Shown: one piece after another, positions 54,937-63,869 of the stretch
Layout of the letters: each line of letters opens with the position of its first letter
Numbering within the stretch: position 1 is the stretch's first letter
From: Fusibacter paucivorans
GTDB lineage: Bacteria > Bacillota > Clostridia > Peptostreptococcales > Acidaminobacteraceae
Direction of reading: 5' to 3'
Assembly: GCF_018390735.1 (NCBI RefSeq)
Contig: NZ_JAHBCL010000005.1
Coordinates: 90,773-154,772, forward strand
Length of the DNA: 64,000 nt
Notes under the pieces: generated by a model
Told to the model about the DNA's origin: nothing
Seen by the model: only the letters and a program-made list of their open reading frames with translations
The model's database searches: none
Position numbers and translations under genes: made by a program

Positions 54937-56505
54937 CTACCGGTATAATTCCTCCTGAACTTCATAAAGCATATTCGCCGTTTCAAGTCGCGTTGCCGCT
55001 CGATCCAATTGAATTGAAGACAACGGTATATCGGTAAGCGCACCGTTTGAAATGGCATTCTTGACGGCATCTGTTGCCCACGCAGAAGCTGATGACAATT
55101 TATATGCCATGCTCGAATCACTTTCTTCTGTACCGGCTTCAACACCTTTTGACGTTAAAATCTTGCTTAAAACAATCAAGATTTCCTGCTGTGTTATTTC
55201 ACCATCCGGATCAAAAATGCCGTCACCACGCCCAGACATTAAGCCAAAATCCAATGCTGCATTGACATAAGGCGCATACCATTCATTAGAAGGTACGTCG
55301 GAAAAAGAAGTTTCCGGCATTGCATTGTCAAATTTCATCATCTTGGTCGCCAGCGTCGCAAATTGCGCCCTGGTAATCGGTGCCGATGGGTCAAATGTCG
55401 TGACAGATGTGCCGCCAATAATGCCTAAATTGCCAAGGCGCTGTACTTTTTTAGCGGCCCAGTAGTCATTTAAACCAAGATCCTCAAAAGCTACTGTGTT
55501 ATTCGCAACATAGTATTCTCCGGGCTTATCTGCGAAAAAGGAAACATTGCCATCCGAGAAATACCCACCTACTGATGCTATAGTCCCCGTTTCATCTATT
55601 CGATAGACAGTGGCTTGTGCTCCATTTTCATTTGCATCCAGCGGCAGCGTTATTTTAACCGGTTCTCTTAAATCCTTTGGTGCTTTCGTCAGTGTCTCCC
55701 AATCAAATTTCAGCTTTTTATCGGCAAACGTCAAATCCAAGACTTTATTTGATAAGGCTGTTCCGGTTTCTTTGGAAAGTTCAATCGCGACTTGATCGAG
55801 TACCAAGCTTACCTTTGAGACATTGTCGTATGCTTTTGCAATGCCACTTAAGTCAATACGTTCGCTGTTTGCTAAATCAATATCGCCAAATGACAGCGAC
55901 AGTTTATTGTCACTTGCGTTTTTGGCCATATCCTGTATCGCCGCTATATCCATTTTCAGTTTTGTGCCTAGGGCATCATTTTCACGGCTATAAGCAATAT
56001 CATTTTGCGAATCATCAGTTGGTCCCGCAGGCGCAGCGCCACCGCCGCCCGGAGCAGTTGTCCCGCCCGGTGTAGTTGATGATCCCAGGATCTTCGACAT
56101 AACGACATTACGAAGCGCCAATAGATCCCCGGAGAGTTCACCGCTGCTCAGCACACTGCCGTAATGGCTGAGCATGGCAAGTGCCAGCGGCTGATATGCC
56201 GGTTTTGCCATTTTGATGTTGCCATCCACAAAGAGCACCTCTTTCAACGCCGCATACATTTTAGAATCGAAATTACTCTCTGTCAGGCCCGAACTACTGC
56301 CAATTTCTCCGGATAGCTCATCTAAAAAATTCTTAATGTCGGAATCTGTTGCCCCATCACTTTTTAAGTTGGTGATAATACTGGGATAATTTGATTTTAA
56401 ATCATCATAAATGCTGGTATAATCAGCAGCAAAATTCATTGGTAGTGCCGCTGTAATAAGTACCAAAAGCAGCAGTCCCACCATGATCTTTTTCAATTGC
56501 TTCAT
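54937..56505 (-). CDS. SLH-domain surface protein with three C-terminal SLH units
   Basis: A 522-aa protein with a signal peptide (cleavage near NFA, residue 26). An N-terminal helical region (about 28-140) precedes a Gly/Pro/Thr linker (TTPGGTTAPGGGGAAPAGPT). A beta domain follows that resembles the region found before SLH units in many clostridial surface proteins (PVKITLPLDANENGAQATVYRIDETG, SFFADKPGEYYVANN). Three SLH units are at about 340-520, including LGIIGGTSVTTFDPSAPITRAQFATL and FGLMSGRGDGIFDPDGEITQQEI. The SLH units should bind the secondary wall polymer. AGGAGTAC precedes ATG. Confidence 0.88.
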   Translation of the reverse strand: MKQLKKIMVGLLLLVLITAALPMNFAADYTSIYDDLKSNYPSIITNLKSDGATDSDIKNFLDELSGEIGSSSGLTESNFDSKMYAALKEVLFVDGNIKMAKPAYQPLALAMLSHYGSVLSSGELSGDLLALRNVVMSKILGSSTTPGGTTAPGGGGAAPAGPTDDSQNDIAYSRENDALGTKLKMDIAAIQDMAKNASDNKLSLSFGDIDLANSERIDLSGIAKAYDNVSKVSLVLDQVAIELSKETGTALSNKVLDLTFADKKLKFDWETLTKAPKDLREPVKITLPLDANENGAQATVYRIDETGTIASVGGYFSDGNVSFFADKPGEYYVANNTVAFEDLGLNDYWAAKKVQRLGNLGIIGGTSVTTFDPSAPITRAQFATLATKMMKFDNAMPETSFSDVPSNEWYAPYVNAALDFGLMSGRGDGIFDPDGEITQQEILIVLSKILTSKGVEAGTEESDSSMAYKLSSASAWATDAVKNAISNGALTDIPLSSIQLDRAATRLETANMLYEVQEELYR

Positions 56506-56518
56506 TTTGTACTCCTAT

Positions 56519-56555
56519 AAAAAGAATCCAACATTGCATGCTGGATTCTTTTTTA
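56519..56555. terminator. Bidirectional terminator between SLH genes
   Basis: AAAGAATCCA (56521-56530) pairs perfectly with TGGATTCTTT (56542-56551). U runs follow on both strands. It separates the 949-aa SLH gene from the 522-aa SLH gene. Confidence 0.92.
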
Positions 56556-56593
56556 ATCATTTTATATCACTTTTATGCATTCAAATTTTCATT

Positions 56594-59443
56594 TTATTTC
56601 GTGAAGAGGTTGTAAAGCATTGCTGCTGCCTCTGCACGCGTTGCATTTGCCGTCGGATTAAAGTTGCCTAAATCCGTACCGTTCATAATGCCTTCACGTG
56701 AAGCCAATGCAACAGATTGTACGGCATAATTTTTAATTTGTGAAAGATCGTTAAATTCTGCGGCATCTGCTGGAACACCTGGCAAGTAGCCATCTGCCAA
56801 CATCACCTTTGCCACCATTACAGCCATATCCTGTCTTGTAATTGGTGCATCTGGCGAGAATGTCGTTGTCGACGTGCCTGATGTAATATCGTTTTCGAAT
56901 GCTGCTGCAACACTTTCAGCATACCAGTCTGATGCTTGGACATCTGTGAATGGCAGTGCCGATGCATCGCCGTTAAGCTGTGCAATCTTCATGAGCATTG
57001 TCAGGAATTCAGCTCTTGTGATCTGTGCATTTGGCGAGAATGTCGTTGCAGAGGTGCCGCCTGTAATGCCTTTGGCTGCAATATACTCAATCGCATCTCT
57101 TGCCCATTCTACAGAAGTTAAATCAGTAAAGTTAACGTCATTTTCCTTAACAAAGTAGATCGAGAAACCTTTACGGCTAAAGGTCACTTGACCATTTTCA
57201 TATTTTGCCGGTACGGATTCAATGGTTCCATCATCTTTAAGCAAGAAGACTGTCAGCTTATCTGGATTTTCATTTGCGCTTAACTCATAAGGCAATGCAA
57301 CATTAATTGGTTTCTTAAATGTGCTGACTTTTGTATCACCAACAGAAGCATTGAGATCAATAACTTTTGCATTTGATGGTACTTGTGCTCTTTGTACAGC
57401 TGATAGATCAGTGACGCTAACATTTTTCGCTGATACTTTTACATCAGTTGTTAAGTCTTCACTAAAAGAATTTTTATCAATTTCAAAACTTGCTGTCGGC
57501 GTTACCACTTTGACTTCATCAACGACGGCAAAGACATCTGAAAGACCGGACATATTTGCTTCAATGACATCTGCACCTTCAACTACCGGTACGTTTATCG
57601 TTACTTGCGGTTTCACGTTTTTAGACATTTGGACGCCTGTTGCTCTGATAATTGATTCCATATCTGCTTTAGCACTTGCAGCTGCTTGAGCTTTGCTCGC
57701 TAATTCAGACGCTGATATCGCAACACTGCCCACACCCGCTGCCACTGTAACGCTTTCTTTGGCAATGGTTTGCGTACCTGCAACTGCAATGGCTGCTTTT
57801 GCAACTTTTTCAATTTGTGTTTGGATTTCGTTTGCTGCTTTTTTGGCTTCGCCCGTATTGACAACTGTCGATGTTTTAGACGCTGTTGCAACACTTGCCG
57901 CTGCCTTTATCAAATCTGTTGCAATGGTTTTTGCTTCCGCTGCATCTGTTACTTTCGAAATAACCGTTGCCGCATTCCTTAATAGGTTCTTCGTACTATC
58001 GGTAAGTGCTTTTGACTGCGTTGCCGTTGAAACGGAAGCTGCCGCAGCTTGTGTACTTTCAAGCAGTGTCTTTGTAGATGTTAAAACAGTCTTCGCTGCT
58101 GCTTCAGAAGCAACCACTTTTGAAGAGTTGAGAATCGCTGTGGTTAAGTTAGTAACTGCAGTTGCAACTTGTTCTTTTTCTTCTGTTGTCGTTGCATTTT
58201 TAATGGTTGTTTGCAGTGCTGTTGCTGTTTCTGTAACTTTTTCTGCTACTTTTTCTGCATCGGCTTCGCTTGCAACGTTATTTGAATCTTCAACTGCTGA
58301 GTCAGCATCATCATTTACCGCATCACCTGATGTATCATTATCATCATCAGCCGGTGGGTTCGATGAACCGCCGCTGCCGCCGCCTGAACTAGGCTCTGAA
58401 ACAACTACAGCAAAGCTATAGAGATAATCTTCTCCTGCCACCGGTGTCGTTGTTCCTGAACGGTGTACATAAATAGTTGCTGTACCCGCATCAACTGCCG
58501 TTACGTTAATATTGCCGCTAACCGTTGCAATTGCAGTGTTTGAACTTGTAAGTTTAATGTAGTTTGTCGTTTGACCAAACAATGTAATTGCGTATGAAAC
58601 GGTATTGCCTTCTGTAAGTGCTTGTGTTCCTGATATCGTCGCTTCTGAACGAATCATCGCATTGACAAGTGCGATGTCCGCTTTTGAGCCAGTAGCGCCA
58701 AGTGTTGTTCTAATTTCATCATCTAAAATTACGATGAGATCGCCATCCCACTCGTAACCATATAAAAGCGTATCCAGACCGAGCGCCGTCGCTTCGCCTG
58801 CATAAGCTTTCTTTACAACCGGTTTTGATGCTGCTATAAAAGCCTCAGCTGTCGCCGCTGTTGAAAGTGCCTCTGCATCAGTAGCTGTCACGTAATTGCC
58901 AATATGGCTATACGTATTCAAGAATAGTTCAATCAGATCAGCACTGGTAATGCTGCTAAAGAGGACGTTCATCACAGAGTATTGAGCTGCTACACTGCCT
59001 TCACCTTGCGTTGAAATCTTTTCAAAGTAATCCATGGCTTCCTGTAAAGACGCATCACTGTATGCATGCTTAATCATGGCTAATGCCTTGACGAATTGAA
59101 TAAGTGCTTGCCGTTCAACATACTCAGCTGCGCCTACACCTGTCGGAGCTAAATATGCATCATCAACTTTGCCAGTTTTTAACTTATCTGCCGCTGCATA
59201 GATTTCCGTGATATCCCAAAAAGACATTGTAGTTGTCATATTCGGAATTGATGTTGAATCAAATGCCTTCGCAGCATCAAAAGCCGCTTTCATTGTCGTT
59301 TTTTCAGTCTCTGTCAGCTCACTGTAGATTGGACTCATTTTATCTGATATGGCAGCTTTATCATTGGCCGCAAATCCAATCCCCGGTACCATGAGCGTTA
59401 GCAACATGCTGAAAACAAGTGATAAACTTATGAGTTTCTTCAT
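56594..59443 (-). CDS. Large SLH-domain protein, S-layer candidate
   Basis: A 949-aa protein. Signal peptide 1-25 (GIGFA). The order is a helical domain (about 30-250), a Big_2-like Ig domain (about 270-350; SNTAIATVSGNINVTAVDAGTATIYV), a Gly/Ser/Pro and Asp-rich linker, then a long Ala/Thr/Val-rich helical stretch of about 230 residues (probably coiled coil). A beta domain follows, like the one in the neighbouring SLH protein (PINVALPYELSANENPDKLTVF). Three C-terminal SLH units close it (ITGGTSATTFSPNAQITRAEF, ITSGTSTTTFSPDAPITRQDM, IMNGTDLGNFNPTANATRAEA). It shares architecture with the 54937 gene, so the two are distant paralogues. Its size and low-charge composition make it the best S-layer candidate here. 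Confidence 0.88.
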   Translation of the reverse strand: MKKLISLSLVFSMLLTLMVPGIGFAANDKAAISDKMSPIYSELTETEKTTMKAAFDAAKAFDSTSIPNMTTTMSFWDITEIYAAADKLKTGKVDDAYLAPTGVGAAEYVERQALIQFVKALAMIKHAYSDASLQEAMDYFEKISTQGEGSVAAQYSVMNVLFSSITSADLIELFLNTYSHIGNYVTATDAEALSTAATAEAFIAASKPVVKKAYAGEATALGLDTLLYGYEWDGDLIVILDDEIRTTLGATGSKADIALVNAMIRSEATISGTQALTEGNTVSYAITLFGQTTNYIKLTSSNTAIATVSGNINVTAVDAGTATIYVHRSGTTTPVAGEDYLYSFAVVVSEPSSGGGSGGSSNPPADDDNDTSGDAVNDDADSAVEDSNNVASEADAEKVAEKVTETATALQTTIKNATTTEEKEQVATAVTNLTTAILNSSKVVASEAAAKTVLTSTKTLLESTQAAAASVSTATQSKALTDSTKNLLRNAATVISKVTDAAEAKTIATDLIKAAASVATASKTSTVVNTGEAKKAANEIQTQIEKVAKAAIAVAGTQTIAKESVTVAAGVGSVAISASELASKAQAAASAKADMESIIRATGVQMSKNVKPQVTINVPVVEGADVIEANMSGLSDVFAVVDEVKVVTPTASFEIDKNSFSEDLTTDVKVSAKNVSVTDLSAVQRAQVPSNAKVIDLNASVGDTKVSTFKKPINVALPYELSANENPDKLTVFLLKDDGTIESVPAKYENGQVTFSRKGFSIYFVKENDVNFTDLTSVEWARDAIEYIAAKGITGGTSATTFSPNAQITRAEFLTMLMKIAQLNGDASALPFTDVQASDWYAESVAAAFENDITSGTSTTTFSPDAPITRQDMAVMVAKVMLADGYLPGVPADAAEFNDLSQIKNYAVQSVALASREGIMNGTDLGNFNPTANATRAEAAAMLYNLFTK

Positions 59444-59531
59444 GTTATTTCCCTCCCAGTTTCTTTACTTTACGTTTGTAATCGTTTCAATTGATTATAC
59501 CCCGGCAGGCATCCGTTCTAAACAGTCTCTG

Positions 59532-60221
59532 TCAGGGCTGATAGTTCAGTGCTTTGGAAAGAAGTTCTTCCCTCCGTGCCTTTTTAGCCGCTTCATATGT
59601 AATTTGAAGCGACTCAACAGATTCAGTCGAAAATCCGTTCGCAGATAATTCAGCCTTCATATCTGCCAGCAGACTTTCTACCGCCTCATCAATCATAGCT
59701 TCAAGTTCATTGGCCCTTGCCATATACTTGCTTGCCAATTTCCCTGTCACAAGTAAGTCGTCTTTTTCTTTAACCGTCAAATTTTGATACTCGAATTTAG
59801 CCTCTTCAATCAGATCGTTTAGCAGTGATTCCGCTTGCGTCTGAACTGCTTCCATCGTTTCAACATATTGCGCTTCAATACGTTTTTGTTTTGCTTGTTG
59901 TTCATCTGTATCACTTGCAGTTTCAGGATCCAAAGAATCTGACGGTACAGTAGATGAATCGGTATTTGGTTCCGTTGTTTCACCGACTGTGTTTGGCACA
60001 GGTTCGGTTTCAATCGGGTCAGCGGCTTCTTCATGCGATTCTTCATCTTGCTCTGTTAAAGTATCCGGCAATTGCACCGCATCTTCTTTTGCACGATTGA
60101 TAATCGACTCAAGCGCCTGACTCGTTTCCTGCTTCTCTTCTTCGGATAGTCCCGCATCAAAATAGTACGGCTTAAGTACGAACACATAAATCACCAGTAA
60201 GACAATGACAATGCCCGCCAT
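59532..60221 (-). CDS. Single-pass protein of unknown family, paralogue A
   Basis: If started at the ATG at 60221 it is a 229-aa protein with an N-terminal membrane helix (MAGIVIVLLVIYVFVLKPYYF), an acidic disordered linker (about 40-115) and a C-terminal helical domain. That domain aligns with the neighbouring 60347 gene product: LLNDLIEEAKFEYQ, LASKYMARANELEAMIDEAVESLLADM and ELSANGFSTESVESLQITYEAAKKARREE. The start is unclear. The perfect AAGGAGGTGG site stands eight bases before a GTT codon (V18 of the longer frame), aligned with the paralogue's M1. The ATG at 60221 has only AAAAGGA. The family is not recognised. Confidence 0.75.
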   Translation of the reverse strand: MAGIVIVLLVIYVFVLKPYYFDAGLSEEEKQETSQALESIINRAKEDAVQLPDTLTEQDEESHEEAADPIETEPVPNTVGETTEPNTDSSTVPSDSLDPETASDTDEQQAKQKRIEAQYVETMEAVQTQAESLLNDLIEEAKFEYQNLTVKEKDDLLVTGKLASKYMARANELEAMIDEAVESLLADMKAELSANGFSTESVESLQITYEAAKKARREELLSKALNYQP

Positions 60222-60346
60222 CAACCATCCTTTTCGAACGCTAACCACCTCCTTAACATTATAAAACATTATTTGGTAATATTTTATCACAGACCCTGCA
60301 AAAATAATAATACAATCTTGTTACGCTAAACCCTAATCGTGCATTT

Positions 60347-61138
60347 TTACATGGTATCTTGTGTCTTTAACATGATTTCTGATAAAATTTCATTGCGTTT
60401 AATTGTTTTCGTCTTTTCATAGGTCGTTGCCATATCATCTACAACCTGCGTCTCAAAGCCATTGCTTTCAAGTGATTTTCGAAAATCCCCCAAGGCCGCT
60501 ACAACCGCTTGGTCTACCATCTCTTCAAGATTTTTAGCGAGCTCAAAGTACTTCGCCGCCATCCGCCCTTTAAACTCCAGTGTATGCCGTTCACTTTCCT
60601 CGGCCATTAAATACTCTGTTTTCGCATTTTCAACCAAATCGTCAAGCGCCTTTTCAGAAGCATTTTCCAAACTCGTCATCCGCAGTCTATAATCACTGCA
60701 AATGGCGTCATATGTCATGCGAACCGCATCACCTCGCGCCGTTAAGGCATCTTCTCTTTTCGAAATCGTCTGGGGCATCTCTGATGCCACGTGCGCTGTA
60801 TCGTCCTGAGGTGTAACCGTTTCCTGCGGTGCCGGTTCAGTCGTATGTATGTCAGCTGACTCAGCATTTTCTACAGGATCACTTCCCGCCATTGAAAGTT
60901 CATCTGATGCATCCACTGGTGATGATGCCGATGATTTAAGAGGATTAGCAACCTTGTCAATAGCCGGCTCCTCACTATTTTGAAGTAGAATGTCATTGAC
61001 GCTGGCAGTAGTTGTCTCCATGATCGTTTTTAGATCCTGATCTGCATACGTCAATGCATTGATTTTATGAATTTTTATTGTGGTATAGCTTATCATTGCT
61101 ACAAATATGAGCAATGACACCATTACGCGCTTCCACAT
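60347..61138 (-). CDS. Single-pass protein of unknown family, paralogue B
   Basis: A 263-aa protein: N-terminal helix (VMVSLLIFVAMISYTTIKI), an acidic Pro/Ser/Glu-rich linker (about 35-130) and a C-terminal all-helical domain of about 115 residues. The domain holds LDDLVENAKTEYLMAEESER, MAAKYFELAKNLEEMVDQAV and ESNGFETQVVDDMATTYEKTKTIKRNEI. Paralogue A has the same pattern (SNGF-ES/ET, TYEaaKkaRREE / TYEKTKTIKRNEI). AAGGGG precedes ATG. It starts 11 bases after the CapD stop and belongs to that operon. It probably works outside the membrane in envelope polymer assembly, inferred from position only. Confidence 0.8.
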   Translation of the reverse strand: MWKRVMVSLLIFVAMISYTTIKIHKINALTYADQDLKTIMETTTASVNDILLQNSEEPAIDKVANPLKSSASSPVDASDELSMAGSDPVENAESADIHTTEPAPQETVTPQDDTAHVASEMPQTISKREDALTARGDAVRMTYDAICSDYRLRMTSLENASEKALDDLVENAKTEYLMAEESERHTLEFKGRMAAKYFELAKNLEEMVDQAVVAALGDFRKSLESNGFETQVVDDMATTYEKTKTIKRNEILSEIMLKTQDTM

Positions 61139-61149
61139 AGGATAACCCC

Positions 61150-63441
61150 TTAATGCCCCAATTGATAAGTCGGGACGACTTCTTTAATCAAACTTTTCAA
61201 GTGATCGTTGTCCAGTGTTGCCGCTGCTGTTTCAAAGTCAGCAATCATTTGGTCAATAAATGAATCTTCAAATACAGTCGGTGCTTCAACAAAAATTTTA
61301 TCGTGCGCTGTCTGATTAATCGCTTGAGGATTGATCAGCAATTCTTCATACATTTTTTCACCAGGTCTCAGTCCGGTAATTTTAATATCAATATCCTTAT
61401 ATGGCTCAAAGCCTGAAAGCCTTATTAGATTTTCAGCTAAATCCATAATCTTCACGGGCTCACCCATATCCAATACAAAAATCTCACCGCCAACAGCCAT
61501 CGCGCCTGCCTGCAGTACTAAACTGGCCGCTTCGGGAATCGTCATAAAATAACGAGTGATGTCAGGATGTGTCAAGGTTACTGGACCGCCCTTTTCAATT
61601 TGATTTTTAAAAATAGGAATAACGCTGCCATTACTGCCAAGTACATTGCCAAATCTAACGGCTGCAAATTCCGTCTGACATTGATGGCAAGATGCTTGAA
61701 CCATCATTTCACAAATGCGTTTGGTCGCCCCCATAACATTGGTTGGGTTAACCGCTTTATCTGTTGAAATTTGAACAAACTTCTTAACGCCAACGTGTTT
61801 CGCAGCTTCAATGAGGTTACGCGTCCCCAGCACATTATTTTTAATAGCTTCCCTAGGATTATGCTCCATGAGCGGTACGTGTTTGTGGGCTGCCGCGTGA
61901 AAAACAACTTGAGGTCTAATCTGCTCAAACAGCGCCATCATACTTGTGCGTTCACGAATATTGCCTATATGATAATAATACCTGTTTTCAGGATATTTTT
62001 TGCTGAGTTCCAGTGAAAGAAAATGCATCTCATTTTCATTGACATCAATAAGGTGAATGGCACTTGGACGGTATTTCGATATCTGTCTGACAAGTTCCGA
62101 ACCAATAGAGCCCGCGCCACCCGTAACTATGACGACTTTTTCATTAATAAATGCGTCAATTTGTGTAGTGTCCAGTTTTACAACATCACGTCCCAGCAAA
62201 TCTTCAATTCTAATATTTCGAATATTTTGAAGCGTTACACCACTGTTGACAAATTCGTAGACACCCGGTAGAATCTTGCGTTCACCTTTAAAATCTTTTG
62301 TACGCTCAATGATTTCATTAATTTTTGATTTTGGCGCAGAAGGCATCGCGATGATGATGACATCAATGGCGTGTTCTTCCAGTAATGTTAAAAGAGATTT
62401 GCTTTTATAAACATGAATACCACTTAAGCTTCTGCCGGCTTTACTGGGGTCATCGTCTACGACGGCAATTGCCTTCATATCGGATTCCGGATGTTCTTTC
62501 AGTTCTTTGATCAGCATCGCGCCCGCTTGACCGGCCCCATAGATCAAGACGCGCTTACGCTTAACATTATGTAATCTGATTCGATACCGTCTTAAAAAGC
62601 GATAACTGATGCGAACGCCAGAAACCATGACGATATCCATCATGAGGGACAGCAAATAGATTGATCTCGGCAATGTGGTCCCAAAAAAATCGAGATAGCC
62701 GTAAACTGCCAATGTTCCAACTGTAAGCGACAAGATAATCTTCGCCAGTTCATCAATACTCGTATAATGCCACAGACTGTTGTAAATACCAAATAAGTAG
62801 AGAATCAAAAGCTTAATCACCGTGATTTCAACCACATTGGTCAAATAGAGATAAAAATAAGAATAGCCCTCAATACTGGTAAGATTGAAATCAAATCGTA
62901 AGAGAAACGCAAAAAACATTGACGCATTGACAATGACAATATCAATGAGAAGCAGCAGAAAATGTCTGGAATTAAACTTCATATTGCCTCCCAATGTTCT
63001 ATCCTCCTTAACGATTTTAAGAAGATATTTTAAGACGATCAGAAGACACAAGCCTGCACAGACTCCTGCCGCATCAATGGCGACATCCAATATGCCGGGT
63101 CCTCTCCCGGGGACAAATCGCTGATGCCATTCATCTGAAATCGCGTACAGAATACCAAATCCTATGACATGCGGCCACTTTTTAAAAGCCAGCCCCATAA
63201 GAAAGCCAAGCACGAGATATGCAAAAAAATGTGCATATTTTCGAACCATATGGTTAATGTCGTCGGCTGTTAATGAAGCTTTTGGCACTACTGTATGAAC
63301 AGTTTCGACAATGCGTTCTGAAACACCGTGACTTAGTGCATTAGATGTATCTGCAACTTGTGAAGAAAGATAGAATATTACACCCATCCAAATTAAAATC
63401 AATAGCCATAAAAATATTTTTCGTCCATTCCACTTTGTCAT
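61150..63441 (-). CDS. VanZ-CapD double protein (VanZ-like domain joined to PglF/CapD-type nucleotide-sugar dehydratase)
   Basis: One open frame of 763 aa. Residues 1-150 are a VanZ-like membrane domain (LIWMGVIFYLSSQ, RKYAHFFAYLVLGFLMG, AISDEWHQRFVPGRGPGILDV). From residue 154 on it is a full 610-aa CapD/PglF-type protein: four membrane helices, a first Rossmann fold (VLIYGAGQAGAMLI), then the catalytic short-chain dehydratase domain (VIVTGGAGSIGSELVRQI) with STDKAVNPTNVMGATKRI, where Met replaces the usual Tyr as in 4,6-dehydratases. These enzymes act on UDP-GlcNAc. TTGGGAGGCAAT directly precedes the ATG of residue 154 (62982), so a free CapD protein is likely made too. Confidence 0.88.
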   Translation of the reverse strand: MTKWNGRKIFLWLLILIWMGVIFYLSSQVADTSNALSHGVSERIVETVHTVVPKASLTADDINHMVRKYAHFFAYLVLGFLMGLAFKKWPHVIGFGILYAISDEWHQRFVPGRGPGILDVAIDAAGVCAGLCLLIVLKYLLKIVKEDRTLGGNMKFNSRHFLLLLIDIVIVNASMFFAFLLRFDFNLTSIEGYSYFYLYLTNVVEITVIKLLILYLFGIYNSLWHYTSIDELAKIILSLTVGTLAVYGYLDFFGTTLPRSIYLLSLMMDIVMVSGVRISYRFLRRYRIRLHNVKRKRVLIYGAGQAGAMLIKELKEHPESDMKAIAVVDDDPSKAGRSLSGIHVYKSKSLLTLLEEHAIDVIIIAMPSAPKSKINEIIERTKDFKGERKILPGVYEFVNSGVTLQNIRNIRIEDLLGRDVVKLDTTQIDAFINEKVVIVTGGAGSIGSELVRQISKYRPSAIHLIDVNENEMHFLSLELSKKYPENRYYYHIGNIRERTSMMALFEQIRPQVVFHAAAHKHVPLMEHNPREAIKNNVLGTRNLIEAAKHVGVKKFVQISTDKAVNPTNVMGATKRICEMMVQASCHQCQTEFAAVRFGNVLGSNGSVIPIFKNQIEKGGPVTLTHPDITRYFMTIPEAASLVLQAGAMAVGGEIFVLDMGEPVKIMDLAENLIRLSGFEPYKDIDIKITGLRPGEKMYEELLINPQAINQTAHDKIFVEAPTVFEDSFIDQMIADFETAAATLDNDHLKSLIKEVVPTYQLGH
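62980..62995 (-). promoter_or_regulatory. Strong internal ribosome site and start for free CapD
   Basis: The minus strand reads TTGGGAGGCAATATG, in frame with the preceding VanZ part. The GGGAGG is five to six bases before the ATG, a better site than the one in front of the VanZ start (TAGGAAT). Confidence 0.7.
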
Positions 63442-63814
63442 ATTCCTACCATAGTTCTACAGTCTAATCGTATTATAGACCTATATTATATCACATCAGC
63501 ACCTTTTTGCCAGTTAATGTGCTCAAATTCATCACCGCTTCTTAACATTTTACGAAACACTAACAATCGCAAAAACGAAAGCTACGAAGCCAATTTATCA
63601 CTATCAAATAAGCTTTGTCAATATCCTTATCAAAAAATCCCCCCATTTAACCCCTAAATATCAATCCATAAGGCCATTTTTGAGGCATAACCGATCAGCT
63701 GTGCACGATTATAGACGTATGGAAAAAATTGAAACATAAATGTCTTTTTTTATTATATCACACCAAAAAAATGCGAAACCTAAAACACAACCTATTTTTG
63801 CAGGACTTCTGGCT
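63442..63814. other. Intergenic region upstream of the VanZ-CapD gene
   Basis: AT-rich; it holds the promoter at 63485-63513 and no gene. An AT-rich stretch at 63540-63780 shows no clear structure. Confidence 0.6.
63485..63513 (-). promoter_or_regulatory. Probable promoter of the VanZ-CapD operon
   Basis: On the minus strand CTGGCA (63513-63508), a 17-base spacer and TATAAT (63490-63485), about 45 bases before the start codon. Confidence 0.5.
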
Positions 63815-63849
63815 CAAAAAAACAGCAGGCTTTTAAAGACCTGCTGTTT
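63815..63849 (-). terminator. Terminator of the 63870 SLH gene
   Basis: AAACAGCAGG (63820-63829) pairs perfectly with CCTGCTGTTT (63840-63849). On the minus strand it continues into TTTTTTTG. Confidence 0.92.
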
Positions 63850-63869
63850 CTAATGACATTGGTACCGAA

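Noticed and set aside
57693..58421. Plus-strand 242-aa ORF rich in Ala, Val and Ser
   Set aside because: Antisense shadow of the Ala/Thr-rich helical part of the 949-aa SLH protein, whose GCN/ACN codons keep the other strand open.
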